64,000 bases of DNA from Styela clava (GCF_964204865.1 NC_135250.1:10726001-10790000), one strand, 5' to 3'. Numbered from the stretch's first letter, positions 1 to 13,242 are shown. A program made the numbers and translations. Notes: a model not told the origin generated them from the letters alone.

Positions 1-2947
1 AATGATTTTACATTGTTGTTCAATGACATAGTGCTAAACTCCGTCATTCCGTAACCTATATATGATTTGTAAAATGAGTCCAGTGCCATTAACAGACTAG
101 ATATGCACACCTTGTGGGTTTATTAGTAGAATGGATAATTACGTGCCTAAATCTCTGGTTATATATACTAGTTTTTTTCGACAAACCTGGAACTATTTTA
201 ATGCTGAACCGTTCAGAAACAGCTTTCATTATCGAAGTTGGGATTGCCGCTCCACCGGTCAAAGATGTTTTCCATGATGACGTATCATACTTGTTGTGCA
301 AATCTGTTTGAGACATTTCCAGCATGATTGGCGGTACCATCATGAGATGATTCACCTAGATTGATATGGTTTTATAAAAAGTGCAACTTTAGCCCTATTA
401 ATTACTTTTCAATGTTACTTTACTTGGTTAAGAGAATCATCAGTAGCGGTAGAGCAACATCTACTCAAAGAGTTGAAGTTATGACCAAAACTCTATCAAA
501 GAAATTATTGATGCTTTGGAATAAACTTTTTTCATACCTGGTAATTTTGTATCGCAACTAGCGTCTTTTCGACATCAAATTCTTGATCCATAATAACTGT
601 TAACCCACCCTGCAAAGCTAGCATAACAAACATATACCCGCCGACATGAAACATTGGGCTTTCATTGTAGAACGTTTCTCTCCGCTTGTAGCCTAAATGA
701 TACCTTTAAAATGCCAAATAATCGATTAAATTCCTACCCCAGAGAAGAATATCTTTATAATAACTCAATCTACAATGATGCGCTGTTCGTTTCGCATAAA
801 CTATCTGTTAGGGCACTAACATGCTTCACGTGAATTTATGTACTTGAGCTTTTGTTCAAGCATGTAACTTTAATTTCATCAATATTTTAGACAGAATATA
901 TTTATTATCTCTTACCAGATAGATAATAACGTTGCAATAATACTGTAATGGGTGTGCATTACACATTTCGGCATTCCAGTAGTTCCACTTGAATATGGTA
1001 AGATGGCCAAATCCTCTTTTGCTGATACTTTAAAATTACGGATCGATGCTTCTAAATATTACACATTCCGTTAATTAATTACATAATATGAATTTTATAT
1101 AGGGAAATCGCATCTCTTACCTTGCTCTTTTTCATTTGTGACAATAACGTCATCCCACGTTTCAAATTTTTCAAATCACTTTTTCCAATGACAATGATTT
1201 TCTGAAACACAAATGTTTAGGTTCATTTGAAGCGCAAACTGGAAACTAGAGGAAAGAAAACTATAACAAAACTTTGATGCATTTGAAATGAGTTTGAATG
1301 AACTAATTGAGTTCTGAACAATTGTTTTTGTATATTATATATATCCTCTTCCTGGAGTCTTATAAGTAGTATTATCAAACACGCGGAGTTTGGTGATTTT
1401 TACGAATATTTTATACTACTAATGGACTTTAGTTATAGAATTAACGGGCTTTTCTAACTCGAATGCTTCTGGATTGTTCGACAACTCTCTTCACGACATC
1501 GATCGTTCTGTCAGATACAATAAGAATCTTTGGTTCCGTGATTTTGAAGATATGAAGCATTTCTCCTGCAAATCAGAGGCAGATGCTTTATTTGAGATTT
1601 GGTTTGGAGATTCAAATGTGTAGAGGTGCTTATTTTATGACATGTGTATTCGCTCATACGAAATTATGTTGTAAACGCACTCCATTATCACAATATCTGG
1701 TGAGATAGATGTATACATCCAAATACATTGTATTATACATGACACAAAATTTCCAGAATATACCTGATATTCAGCTAATCTTTTCGCATTTAATTTATCA
1801 TTTACCTTCTTTATACGAAGGATTACATGGTGATATAACTGCTCCACAAGATATCACTCCCATCATCGCTATTATGTATTCCAAGCAATTAGGAACTATT
1901 AGACTCACGACATCTCCTTTATCCACCCCTTGCATTTGGAAAAATCTGCCACACGATTGTATTTGCTTGTACAGCTGTCTGAAAGTGAGTTGTTTACCTT
2001 CGATGGTGTTGTCAATCTGTTTGAGGAATTGATAAACAAAATGACTCGAATCGTATAAATCCGGTTACGGGTCACATTCGTTCTTACAAAATGAAAATAC
2101 ACGTCGGTAAAGCCTGTATTTAGTGCTCAGACAAATTGCTTTGCAGAGATAGTTAATCGGAATGTTTTCTCATTCAGAAGTAACAGATTTAGCAATGTTA
2201 GTCAGCTTTATGTGCTTTGTATATTGAAGCAGTTTTTTTCGCGTCTCTGAATGTGGAACGCGGTTAAAAGGCTCATCGGTTTTTTGCAACTCTGCAATAA
2301 CATTGCACGATAACGCAATGATGACGAATTAGGTCCATGCTAATTGCTTGACACAAATTAAAATAAAGAGGAATGGATTATCAAGTGTTTTGGTGGTCAA
2401 CGCGAGGCATCGCTTGTGGCACATTTACCGTTTCTTTGAATGCAACAGTGCAAATAGCGACGACCTACTTGCACATTAGAGCATGATTTGACCCATAAGC
2501 AACTTAACCACGCTGGCATCTGTAGATAAATCTTTGACTTGAAGTAAATGTATATATAACAAAGCAATTTTGCTATATCCTATTGGAACGCATGAAAAAT
2601 TGGCATCAAAACCGTCAAAGAAAAAAGGTTGGTAAACGGTCGCAAACTTCAATGTCAATATTACCTATTTTATGTTGAGATAGCCGCCTCTAACCATTGT
2701 ACAACATGTTTTGCAAAAGTTGAAAATTCTGCAAGTTCACGCACACAGCCCAATGAAATTGTAAAATTTTAACGTTAAAACTATTTAGTCTGAAAATTAA
2801 ATATACCAGTTTATCAAACATTTATGAATAAAAACCGATGCTTACCATTGCAATTTCGTCACCGTATTCTTTTATATGCGACAAAAAGAAATCGCTCAAA
2901 GATACTTGTGGAATATCTAAAATTCCATACGGTGATTTCACAGGCAT
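1..2947 (-). pseudogene. 4CL/luciferase-like acyl-CoA synthetase copy A, partial, frameshifted
   Basis: Member of the AMP-binding (ANL) superfamily, which adenylates a carboxylate and passes it to CoA. Exons read on the minus strand: 2846-2947 (start, MPVKSPYGILDIP), 1806-2016, 1459-1565, 1121-1201, 916-1051, 538-703, 187-355 and 1-55, which the window edge cuts. All boundaries have GT/AG sites and match the exon lengths of the intact paralogue at 20079-25183, except exon 4. Exon 5 keeps the P-loop motif [10 protein letters not shown] and exon 8 begins GYGMTE. Exon 4 is 81 instead of 76 bases: around 1161-1176 a TTCAAAT stretch is partly repeated, a net gain of 5 bases that shifts the frame soon after the KIIVIGKSD segment. 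The rest of the visible coding sequence is open, so the lesion looks young. Exons 9-12 lie outside the window. Identity as a family member is firm; pseudogene status rests on this one frameshift, which an assembly error could also produce. Confidence 0.85.
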
Positions 2948-4401
2948 TTTGAATCCTTCCTGCTTCAGATCCGTATGTAGCGCAGACTACAATTTAACGA
3001 AATCTTACATATATATACACTCTACAGTTTCGAGGAAAAATATCATGTTATTCTTATTTCTATATTGATTTGCGTAAATCTTTTGCCAACCAATTCTGCC
3101 AAGCTAAAAAAAAAAGCTTTTCTCTCATCAACCATTAGACCGCAAGGCTTAGCTCACGATTGTTCAGAAACGTATTTATCCGAAAAATATTCAATATTTC
3201 ACATAATATGCTATACGCAACGGCCAAAAATTGTAAAAAAAATGTTTTGCAGACAAGTACTTTTATGTCTAGTACAGTGACAAACGAAGTGTCCTGTACA
3301 ATATAGCCTTCTTTTTGATACAATTCTGTAGAATATGAGATTGCGACCATAGGTGTGGCCAAATAACACAATATCGCCTACTTTTCGGCATATTTTCCAA
3401 ATTTAGCTAACTGCATATTCTTCCTTCGGATTAATGAGGTTTAGATATTTCATTGTAATAATATTATGCATAGGCCTGTATCTATTGAAAGTCAAAACAG
3501 CATTATGTGGGTTCAGAAACCGAACCATGGGATGTCGAAGAACGGTGATTCTAAACATTTTAAGTTACGAACATACGCCTTTCACAAAATTATTCTGCCG
3601 GCGGACCCCTAATATTTTTTAACGAACTCATAATTTTTACTGATCAACACTGCTAATTATGCACAATTATACTAACATTGAATAATACTGCTGTAATCGA
3701 ATCAATTTATAAAACAACCGAAAAATATAATTATACTTTAAAAAAATGTGTTAATTAGCAACTTCGAATCTGCGTTTTCGAAGAGACAACTGAGTACCAA
3801 TGCGCCTACTTCCTGAAACCGCGTCACATGTACGCGTCATATGCATTCCAGCGCCCCGTTTTGTGACATTGTTTCAAATCTTAATCCATCACCCCAAAAT
3901 AGGACCGAACTTCAGGTTAAATGCTTACTTATCTGCTATTGAAACTCAATAACTTAACGGTAGTGACTGGCAGCAAGTTGTAGCCTGGTCTATCCCAGCT
4001 TCGACGGGCGTTATTTTAGTTGCCGTAATTAAACTAAAACTAATTAAACTAAAACTTTCCATGACTAAATAACGAACACGGGCAAGACCCCCATCTGATT
4101 GTATCAAGCCTGATTCACTGTCAATATATATATATATATAAGAGAATTACATTTACATATTGCTGGAAGTGATATTTAATGCATTGGTCCGTTTCAGAGT
4201 ATCAGAAAAAGAGAATTTTGCTATCGACCAATGCATAGCACCGTAAATAAATACTAATACATAGCACCATATGAGTGAAATGCAATATTTGCTTTTAATG
4301 CTATTGTAGAATCATTTCAACACTCGCGGACTGAAGAGTACATTTAATTATGTTGTATTATAATATCCCAGCTACAATTTGTATTCCTTCACAATTTGTA
4401 G
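2948..4401. other. Intergenic spacer between copies A and B
   Basis: It contains the 5' flank of copy A (promoter side, from 2948 rightwards) and the 3' flank of copy B. I see no exon with supporting splice sites, no RNA gene and no recognisable transposon. Short open stretches here are not supported by homology or splicing. A TA microsatellite lies at 4122-4142. Confidence 0.5.
4122..4142. repeat. (TA)n microsatellite
   Basis: An uninterrupted run of about ten TA dinucleotides in the spacer left of copy B. Confidence 0.9.
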
Positions 4402-4926
4402 TCAATTCCTTGTAGCCAATATTTTTAACTCTGTGCGATCAATTTTTCCCATCTTTGATTTTGGTATTTTGTCAACAAATTGGATGCCCCCTCTTAACTG
4501 TTTGTAGTCGACAAGTTCTCCTGTAGAAATGGAAATAATTTTAGTGCTCTTTGAAGTAGTGGAAACGAAACTGATTTTTGTATTCCCATACTTTTAATAA
4601 GCTCAAGAAGTTCATCAGAATCGACGGATGGAAGTTTTCGTACAACTAAAGCTTTTGGTAATTCTCCACAAAGTTGATCAGGAATTCCAACCACTCCAGC
4701 ATCCCTAACACCAGGATGCCTTAAAAGAATATTTTCTATTTCGGCTGGTGGCACCTAAACATGATACAATAGAGTGAATAGGTAATTATTTAGTATTCTC
4801 GGAGATATATTTGGTTTTGGACATTAATCATCATAGACTCTCGTTTAGATTATGGGTCAAAGGAGTAAATATAAGAGTTTTTGGCCGATCGGGTTTATCT
4901 ACCGAGTTTTAATCTCGAAGTTAACC

Positions 4927-5178
4927 AAATTTTAGGGCTCCCGAAGTATGCGAACAAAGATGACGGACATCGGAATGTAATATGTGTACTAGGTTATGGT
5001 TAGGCCATAATTTTAGGTATAAATACTACGGGAGGCTCTTGGCTAGTCTTCGAACTGATAATAGGACTAAAATAAGGAAAATTGGAAAGAAATTATTGCC
5101 TAACCCTAACTTGTTACCCATGTTACGTTCCGATGTCCGCCATCTTGGTTCGCATACTTCGGGAGCACCCAAATTTTT
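4927..5178. repeat. Foldback/inverted-repeat element, copy 1
   Basis: About 54-base arms at 4927-4980 and about 5125-5178 are near-perfect inverted copies (CTCCCGAAGTATGCGAAC ... GTTCGCATACTTCGGGAG, extending through a GATGxCGGACATCGGAA core). The arms are separated by about 150 bases. It sits in intron 10 of copy B. Related sequence occurs at 13243-13437, 49898-50000 and 57410-57515, so it is interspersed. It has no coding capacity and looks like a MITE or foldback element. No clear target duplication was seen. Confidence 0.7.
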
Positions 5179-5189
5179 TTGTTTTTGGA

Positions 5190-5440
5190 CACGTAGTGTA
5201 CATATGGATCGTTTTGTTATATTGTGAAAAAATCACTTTTCTCATTACCTACTGGACCAATCGCTTTAAATTTTCCAATGATTAAACATTATCTTTTTCG
5301 CTAGAAGGTTATTACTTTTATTTATTTCGAAATTCTTGGGGTGTCTATAGGATTCGTTTTTTTGTATGCGATGACGCCATCAAATTTAATAATTACACCT
5401 CCTGTGTCGATTCCGCAGTTACTCTTTCGCGTAAGTTGTT
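5190..5440. repeat. Interspersed repeat shared with 10030-10240
   Basis: It aligns by eye with 10030-10240 over landmarks in the same order: ATGGATcGTTTTGTTA, TATTACTTTTATTTATTTC, GGATTCGTTTT, GATGACGcCAT and GATTCCGC. It may be intron or flank sequence duplicated along with the synthetase array, or an independent element; I cannot tell which. It has no coding potential. Confidence 0.5.
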
Positions 5441-8400
5441 TTTAGTGATCAGCTGTGGTACGTTACCGGTAGACCACTGTGACAGATTACATAACTACAT
5501 CGTGTCCATGTATTTGGACATCGCTCTCTTGTCTTGCAAAAGAATCCAAATGGGACAAAAATGATTGGCGTTTTACCTGGAAGGTTTTATACTTTATGAC
5601 TTCTTTTAGACGACCGACTACGTATACCATATCGTTCTTAATATGTCCGATATCACCGGTGTGGAGAAATCCGTCTTTATTTATTGTTTGTTCTGTAGCT
5701 TCTCTATTTCTGTAATATCCTTTCATTATCTATAATAAAAGTAAATCAGTATCTTTTTTTAATCTCAAGAGCATTCTTAACGACTTGATTGCTCATTTTT
5801 GTGACTTCTGAATCACTAAGAACTATATAGTCCACGATATGATTCTTCCAATATGAATTATCATCTTCATGTCAAGACATAATTGTACCTATTTTAAACA
5901 AATTAAAAATTATATTACGATACTTAACAGAAAGACCGTAGCTATTTATTGTATTAGTGTATTTTTGTATTTCAGTAATTGTCCATGTTTATGCAGTCAA
6001 GTCAACTATACTTTTAAATCAGTGTGCGTGACGTTGTCTTGAGCAAAATCTCATAGAATTTTCAAAATGTACCTATGGGCCTTTGACTAAGATTTCACCA
6101 TCTTCTCCGGATTTCAATTCTTTTCCTGTGATTGGATTATCTATCTGTAAAAAATTGTCACGAAAAAACAGGTTGAATGTGCTGTGCTGGGTTTCAGGTC
6201 TCGTTTCCGATCTACAAAGAATTTTCAAAAACAGTGCATTTTTATAAATTATGCGAGTTATGTCCGAAGTAATTTCTCATTTCGAGTGATTCATATAATT
6301 ATTTTAATCTTAAATGAGTCAAGATTTAGCTATGAATTTAAAATTATCACTACATTTCAATTGCAACAAAACATTCCAAATTAAGATCTTACCATCATCT
6401 CAACATTGACGTTCATTGCACCGACCGAATCCGCAAACGATTGTACATTGTCGTTCACTGACACAGGTGTAAATTCCGTCATTCCGTAACCTAAATCATT
6501 AAAGTACGAAAATTACAGATTTAGAATTAGAAGTTTTATTAAGAGTGAATTTCTACAAAAATTTTCCCACGCACTTGGAACCATTTTAATGTCGTACCGC
6601 TCGGAAACAGCTTTCATTATCAAAGTTGAGATTGACGCACCACCGGTCATCGAGGTTTTCCATGATGACGTATCATATTTCTTGTGTAAACCTGTTTGGG
6701 ACATTTCCAACATGATTGGTGGCACCATAATCAAATGATTCACCTGGATAGATATTGCTTTATAAAAGGCTGATATTCAAACATGGCTGAACAACATGAA
6801 TAGTTTCTGAACCAAAAAGTAATTTTTCCAAATTGGGAATAACACACTGTAGATAGCGAGTTTCAAAACGTTTGCTCTCTCTTGTGAGCGAGGTTCCAGT
6901 CGTTTCTATACTGTTAAATTAAGAGTTTCATTAATTATATTCCAATGTAACTTCACTTGGTAAGAAGAATCGTCAATAGCGGTAAATTGGTATATATATT
7001 ATACTACAGTATTAAAACTGGCGATCCCTTTGTAACTGTCTTTTGTCATACCTGGTAATTTTGTATTGCAATTAGCGTCCTTTCAACATCAAATTCACGA
7101 TCCATAATAACTGTACACCCTCCTTGCAAAGCTACCAGATCAAAAAGATACCCGCCTACATGAAACATTGGTCTTTCATTGTAGAGCGTTTGACCTCGCT
7201 TGAAGCCGGAATGATACCTTGAAAATTTGACATAATTGATTATAACCATAGGAAGCTAGAACTCTAATGGCTAATGAATGAGTTCTGTTTGCAGATAATA
7301 TAAAAAACTAAAAGAGCCTAATTACCAAAAACGATCATAAAGGAGGCTTCATTAGATCTTTGTTTATTTTGAATGCGTTCTTTCTAAGATTTAGAAGGGT
7401 GGTTTTAGTTTCACGCGAACTTTGCAATGTCTGTATTAGTTATCAACATTTTAGACAGAAATACATTTTAATTCTTTTACCAGCGAGATAATAACGTTGC
7501 AATCAAGCTGTAATGGGTGTGCATTACACATTTCGGCAATCCAGTAGTTCCACTTGAATAAGGCAAAACGGCTAAATCCTCTTTAGGTGATATTTCGAAA
7601 TTACGGACCACTGCTTCTAAATGATTACAAATTCTCTTAATGATATAAATAAAATCATTTTCATGATGAATATTTCATTCATTACCTCGCTCTGTCTCAT
7701 TTGCTACAATACCTTCATCCCACGTTTCAAATTCATCACTTTTCCCAATGACAATTATTTTCTGAAACGCAAATGTTTAGGTTCGCTTCAGCGCCAGACG
7801 AAAATCAGAAATATATTTGACTACGATTCGCTTGGTGGTTTCTTATCATTAATAATATTTAATACTACTATTAGTATCAGAATTCTTATCTGACCTGTAC
7901 GCTTTTTGAATGTTCAACAACCCTCTTCACGACATCGATAGTTCTATCAGATACGATAAGCATCTTTGGTTCCGAGATCTTGAAGATATGTTGCATTTCT
8001 CCTATAAATCAAACACAAACGCTTTATTAAGTTATTGGTTAGGGACTTAAACGTGTAAAAGTGATTTCTCATATCTTTTGTAAACGGAAAATCAGCTAAA
8101 CATTTGTATTCTTTCCATAATTTCCATTCTTTATTTGAAGGATTACATGGTGATATAACTGCTACACAAGATATCACTCCCATCATTGCTACAATGTATT
8201 CCAAGCAATTGGGAACAATTAGACCCACGACATCTCCTTTATTTATCCCTTGCTTTTGAATTAACCTGCCACACGATTGTATTTGATTATACAGTTGTCT
8301 GAAAGTGAGTTGTTTACCTTCGATGGTGTTGTCAATCTGTTTGGGGAATTAAGTGATTCGAATTAAAAAAATCCGGTTATAGGTCATTTTCTATATCTTG

Positions 8401-9884
8401 TAAAACACGTGTTCCGCTGCGTCGGCAAAGTAACAAGATGGTAACGAGAAGAATGGCAATGAATAATTTCAAACTTTGGTTTTATATCTTGGTGAATTGA
8501 CTTTAAAATTATATACGAATAACTGCTAATGTGTAAGATTCAAGTAGCCTATTATTTGAACATATTAAATATTATTATAGAAAAATATTACCAAATAGAA
8601 AATTAAGTTGTCGATAAATGATTTCCACTCTATGTCGAACTGCATCCTGACTGACCTATGACATATTTTTTCTTGACCTCATTCCTGATGCATTTGAAAT
8701 CAGTACCAATCATAAATTATTGTTTAATATAAGTTACTTTTCTCTTGTCATTTTCAGAACTTTTAATTGCGACAGACGTGGCTCAAACATTTCACAAGCT
8801 CAAACTTAGCAATAGTGCATATTTACTAAATTGCACAACTTTGCACAATGTTTGCTCATGTTTCGTTCAATGTTTGCTTATTCGAGGATAGTAAAATATA
8901 TGTTGCTAACAGTGTGTGCTTTCCAGAAGATTTGACCATGTATCTCCAAATTATAGCAAACAATGAAATATATTGATGGAGCATTCCATCCATATATGTA
9001 TCTACCGAGTTCAAATCATCTGTCAAATAATCTTTTAGGATGAAGATGATATTTAGTAAGTATACTCAATATAAGGTCATTTCATACGTAATGGAAACTA
9101 TCCCATGAGAATGTACGACAATTTTCCCAACATTGCTTGACATGAATTAAATAAATACGGCTATCGAGTGTTTTGGGCTACAGAAGGAAGGCACTGTTGC
9201 AGTGTAAATAACTCAAACCTATTGAATTTTAACCCTAAACAACAAAGCCCGCATTGGTAAATTTTTGAGATAGATTATATATATATCTTGATTTAAGAAT
9301 CTAAAGATGTACGATTTTGCATCAATATGTTTTAGTAAGCTTCATAAAAACAATGACATCGAAAGTTGGCAGTGAGCTAAAACGGTCGAAATACACTAGC
9401 TTAATGAAAGGTGCAATGTTACCTATTGTATTCAGAGAAATCAGCCTTGAATCATTGTACAAGAAGTTCTGCAAATGTTGAAAATTTATCGACATAGCTC
9501 AACGAATTAGTAAAACTTCAAATATACATTCAAATGTTTTATTTCCTAGTTGGTTCAAAACGTACGTAGAACTATTTAGTCTAATATTTAAAATGACGAG
9601 GGTTTTGAGAAACATTCATTAATAAAAACCAATACTTACCATTGCAATTTCCTCACCGTATTCTTTTATACGAGACAAGAAGAAATCGCTCACAGGTACT
9701 TCAGGTATATCTAAAATTCCATGAGGTGATTTTACCGGCATTTTGTTTGAAGTTCAGTCGGCAATTAGCGTAAAATAAGATCTAATTACAAAAAACAATA
9801 AATACAGAATGCTCATCAATAACTTGAAAAGTTTTACCCACAGTAAATCAGCGTCCAAACATATTCTGCAGTTGAATACTCATT

Positions 9885-9990
9885 CGCCAAAGTAGCTATA
9901 CATTCACTTCGGACACGAAAGTACTTCAATATGATTTTCTTTATCTTTTCTACTTTGTAATGCACGTCGCGGTTGAAACAGCTGAGTGAG
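9885..9990 (-). promoter_or_regulatory. Conserved upstream block of copy B with GATA-type site
   Basis: About 150-250 bases upstream of the copy B start codon, the plus strand reads CATTCACTTCGG...TTTATCTTTT...AATGCACG...GCTGAGTGAGCAAG. Equivalent blocks lie upstream of copy C (twice) and, inverted, of copy D. The invariant core contains TTATCTTT (AAAGATAA on the gene strand), a GATA-factor-like site. Function is inferred only from its conservation and position. Confidence 0.4.
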
Positions 9991-10310
9991 CAAGCAAAAG
10001 AACTGGCCCACGATTCCAAGTTTATTTATTGGGCACGAAATGTACAGATGGATTGTTTTGTTACTGTTTTTTTTCATTTTCTTTTCATTCTTCGGTACTG
10101 AAGATTGAATTTTTTGGTAGAGGGCTATTACTTTTATTTATTTCTGTGAGCTGTATGGGATTCGTTTTATTGTGTGCTATGACGTCATTGAAATTTGCCA
10201 CCTTGTGGCGATTCCGCGAACACATATCAGCGGATTTTGTGTTCAGCTCTCAGCTGTCGTCGGTGTATCCCGTGCTTGTAGAAAAGTGAGAATGGAAAAT
10301 TTTTTATGAG

Positions 10311-10850
10311 AAATAGTAGAGTGCGGTACCTGATCTGGTAATAAAGTGACTCGGATCAGTTGGTATTTCAATTCACGTTGGAACTAATCACCGTCACAGG
10401 CTCTGAAGACTATGACAGTCCCTGTGCCGTTACCCGTACCCCGATGCGAGCATGCAGGTAAGGTTAATTTACCTCATATGATTTCAAGAAGTTTTTTTAT
10501 GGGGAATGGTAGAATGCGGTACCGTATTTGGCAATACCTGTGGCTTGATTCAGTTGGTTTTCTCAATTCGCGTTGAAACTGAATCATGAAGAATGGATCA
10601 TCAAAGGACCTGAAAAAGCTATGACAGTCCCTGTGCCGTTACCCGCACCCCGATTGAGGTAATGGTAAGTTGCCGCATATGATTTTAAGAAGTTTTCGAT
10701 GGGAAAGTGTAGAATGCGGTAGGTTTCCTGATCCGGTAATATAGAAGTGATTCGGATTACTTGGTATTTCAATTCACGTTGAAACTCAATTATAAAGAAT
10801 GGATCATTGTCATCAAAGTACCCTCCTCTCACAGTTTCTCGAGAAACTAA
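10311..10850. repeat. Tandem repeat, about 193-200 bp period, three diverged copies
   Basis: Landmarks recur in order: AGAGTGCGGTACC (10318), AGAATGCGGTACC (10511) and AGAATGCGGTAGG (10711). They are followed by TTCAATTCACGTTG-type and TATGACAGTCCCTGTGCCG blocks. The copies differ by substitutions and small indels. On the minus strand the third copy is partly open (residues FQRELKYQ), and the second copy keeps FQREL. The unit could therefore derive from a duplicated exon, but I recognise no family. Confidence 0.7.
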
Positions 10851-12769
10851 CATTCGCCAATATTTCTAAACACGCCGAGGCGCTCGTAAAATAACGATGC
10901 CAGGATTTTGCTCATTAGCAGTTTGACCTGTATTTAGCAGGGATTAATGTTGAAATAGTCTTGCTTTGGTGTTTGCCTACTTCACGGAAAACTATAGAGA
11001 CGACACAACCTAGCGAACTGCAACGGTGAACAATATTCATAGAAGTTAACCCTTTATGCCTATTTTAATGGGACCAGTAACTAACTCGCCGGAAGACACC
11101 TATCAGTGTACACGCGGACTCGTACCCATAATATATCTCAGTATTGATTAATATATTAATATAATTCAGCGGTACCGTGCCCTGCCCGGGCGTCTGGCGG
11201 AATCCATAGCGACATTTCAAGTGGAATGCAGGATTGGCTTTTATTGCTATTATTTGATTATTTTAATACTCTCAGACAGGAAAGGTGCATTTAATTATAT
11301 TTTGACTACAATTGCATTTCTTCGTGATTGGTAACCAATTTTTTCAACTAATGAGTAGCCAATTTTTTCAACTCCATGCGATCAATTTTGCCCAGCTTTG
11401 ATTTCGGTATTTTGTCAACAAATTGAATGCCTCCTCTTAACTGTTTGTAGTCGACAAGTTCCCCTGTAATTAGAAAAATGATTTTATATTTGCTTGAAAT
11501 AAGGTAAACTGAACTCATTTTTATATTTTCGTACTTTTAATAAGCTCAATAAGTTCATCAGAATTGACGACGTACAACTAACGCTTTTGGTAATTCTCCA
11601 CAAAGTTGATCAGGAATTCCAACCACTCCAGCATCACTAACGCCAGGATGTCTCAAAAGAATATTTTCAATTTCAGCAGGTGTCACCTGAACATGATACG
11701 GTAGAATAATAAACATAATTAAGTAGCATTGGAGTAGAGTAGACATAACATATATGTAATTTTTGCTTAGATTCGAGTATGTCCTGACTCATAGCTGATG
11801 CGTTTTTGGAAATATATTTGCTTTAACTCATTTATCATCACAGTTTCTCTTTCTTAATCTGACCAAAATATTGGGTGCTCTACCTGAAACGTTTTATACT
11901 TTATAACTTCCTTGAGACGACCAACTACGTAGACCATATTGTTTTGAATATGCCCTATATCACCGGTGTGAAGAAATCCGTTTTTATTTATTGTTTGTTC
12001 TGTAGCTTCTCTATTTCTGTAATATCCCTTAGTCATCTAAAAAAAAAAAAACGAAATTAGCATCTCTATCGAAGCTTGACAGAAAAATCATAACTATTTA
12101 CGTTCTCAGTAGCAGCCCGTGTCTTTGATTTCAGTCAAATTCATTTTGCTTTCAAGTAATTGCGCGTTGCGTTTCGAGCAAAATCAATAGTTTTAGAACG
12201 TAGCCTACCTGGGGGCCTTTGACTAAAATTTCACCATCTTCACCAGATTTCAATTCCATTCCGGTGTTTGAATCAACTATCTGTAAAATGAAATGAAAAA
12301 TTAAGTGTTGTTTTGATGTGCTGCACCGACTTTCAAGTCTCTTCACCACAGCGAATTTTCAAATACTAGAGTGCATAGTTGTATAAAATTATGAGTTATC
12401 TCATATCGACTTACGTGTTTTGAATGTTACTTTCTATTTCATATCTGATTGGGTCCGAACAGTTTTTCTTTTCAGGTCATTTTCATAATTATTTTAATCT
12501 CAGATGAGTTCATGATTTAGCAATGACTTGAGCCCATCACTACATATATACAATTTAAGAACTTACCATCATCTCAACGTTGCTGCAGATTGAACCGTCG
12601 GAATCCGCAAACGCTTGGACATTGTCGTTTATTGACATGGGGGTAAATTCTGTCATTCCGTAACCTAAACATGGTTCGTTAAATAAGTAACTCAATTTGT
12701 ACTGTACATGTTTTTTTTTTTGTAACAAGGTTGTTGTAATGTGTCAGTAAGAGATAAGATATATTTATT

Positions 12770-12890
12770 TCATACAACGCATTTATACCTTTTTGCCCCG
12801 AACATAGCTCTCCGCAACCTTCCACTGTTAGGTAAGATGCTACTATGGATTGACTACCCAATTTATTACACTCTGGTTAACGTTATATGC
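12770..12890 (-). mobile_element. SINE family S1, 3' part
   Basis: On the minus strand it reads AGTGTAATAAATTGGGTAG...GGTTGCGGAGAGC...AAAAAGGTATAAA. This matches the order of landmarks in the copies at 23265, 36835, 38265, 42895, 43565 and 45245. It lies in intron 7 of copy C. No A or B box is visible here, so the copy looks 5'-truncated. Confidence 0.55.
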
Positions 12891-13242
12891 ACAAATGTGT
12901 CGCGTTCAGTCAAATGGATGATTTCGCACTTGACACTCAGACTCAGTCTAAAACCGTTTTTGACAACATACCTGGAAACATATTAATGTTGAATCGTTCG
13001 GAAACGGCTTTCATTATCGAAGTTGGAATTGACGCACCACCGGTCAACGAAGTTTTCCATGATGATGTATCATACTTCTTGTTTAAATCTGTTTGAGACA
13101 TTTCCAACATGATTGGGGGCACCATAATGAAATGATTCACCTAAATGAATATTTGAAATGTAAGGCTGCAATGCACATGTGCTTCAACGACTTGAATAGT
13201 TTCTATTCCAAAGCTGAATTGTTAAAATTGGGATTCACAAAA

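Larger units (their letters stand above)
4402..9741 (-). pseudogene. 4CL/luciferase-like acyl-CoA synthetase copy B, two lesions
   Basis: Same enzyme family and 12-exon plan as copies A, C and D. Exons: 9640-9741 (ATG), 8126-8336, 7895-8001, 7686-7761, 7481-7616, 7052-7217, 6575-6743, 6393-6490, 6073-6144, 5577-5729, 4592-4754, 4402-4520. Motifs are kept: [10 protein letters not shown] in exon 5, SYGMTE across exons 7/8 (Ser replaces the Gly of the other copies), HTGDIGHI in exon 10 and PKSKMGKIDR in exon 12. Lesion 1: the 5' splice site of intron 2 reads GG instead of GT (8124-8125), so translation would run on into the intron. Lesion 2: the last codon of exon 9, CAG in the paralogues, is TAG (6073-6075), cutting off the exon 10-12 C-terminal domain with its catalytic lysine. 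Exon 11 lacks one codon relative to copy D, in frame. The predicted C-terminus differs (ends ATRN). Two independent lesions make this a likely pseudogene; the clean remaining exons suggest recent inactivation. Confidence 0.87.
9742..11347. other. Spacer between copies B and C
   Basis: It contains the presumed promoter side of copy B (9742-9980, see the conserved block), a second copy of the 5190-5440 repeat (10030-10240), the 190-200 bp tandem repeat (10311-10850) and the 3' flank of copy C. No gene is supported outside those. A minus-strand open stretch at 10584-10853 lies inside the tandem repeat and has no family match I recognise. Confidence 0.5.

Noticed and set aside
10584-10853. 89-codon minus-strand gene
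   Set aside because: It lies wholly in the diverged tandem repeat; only fragments of the peptide recur, so it is kept as an observation and not a gene.
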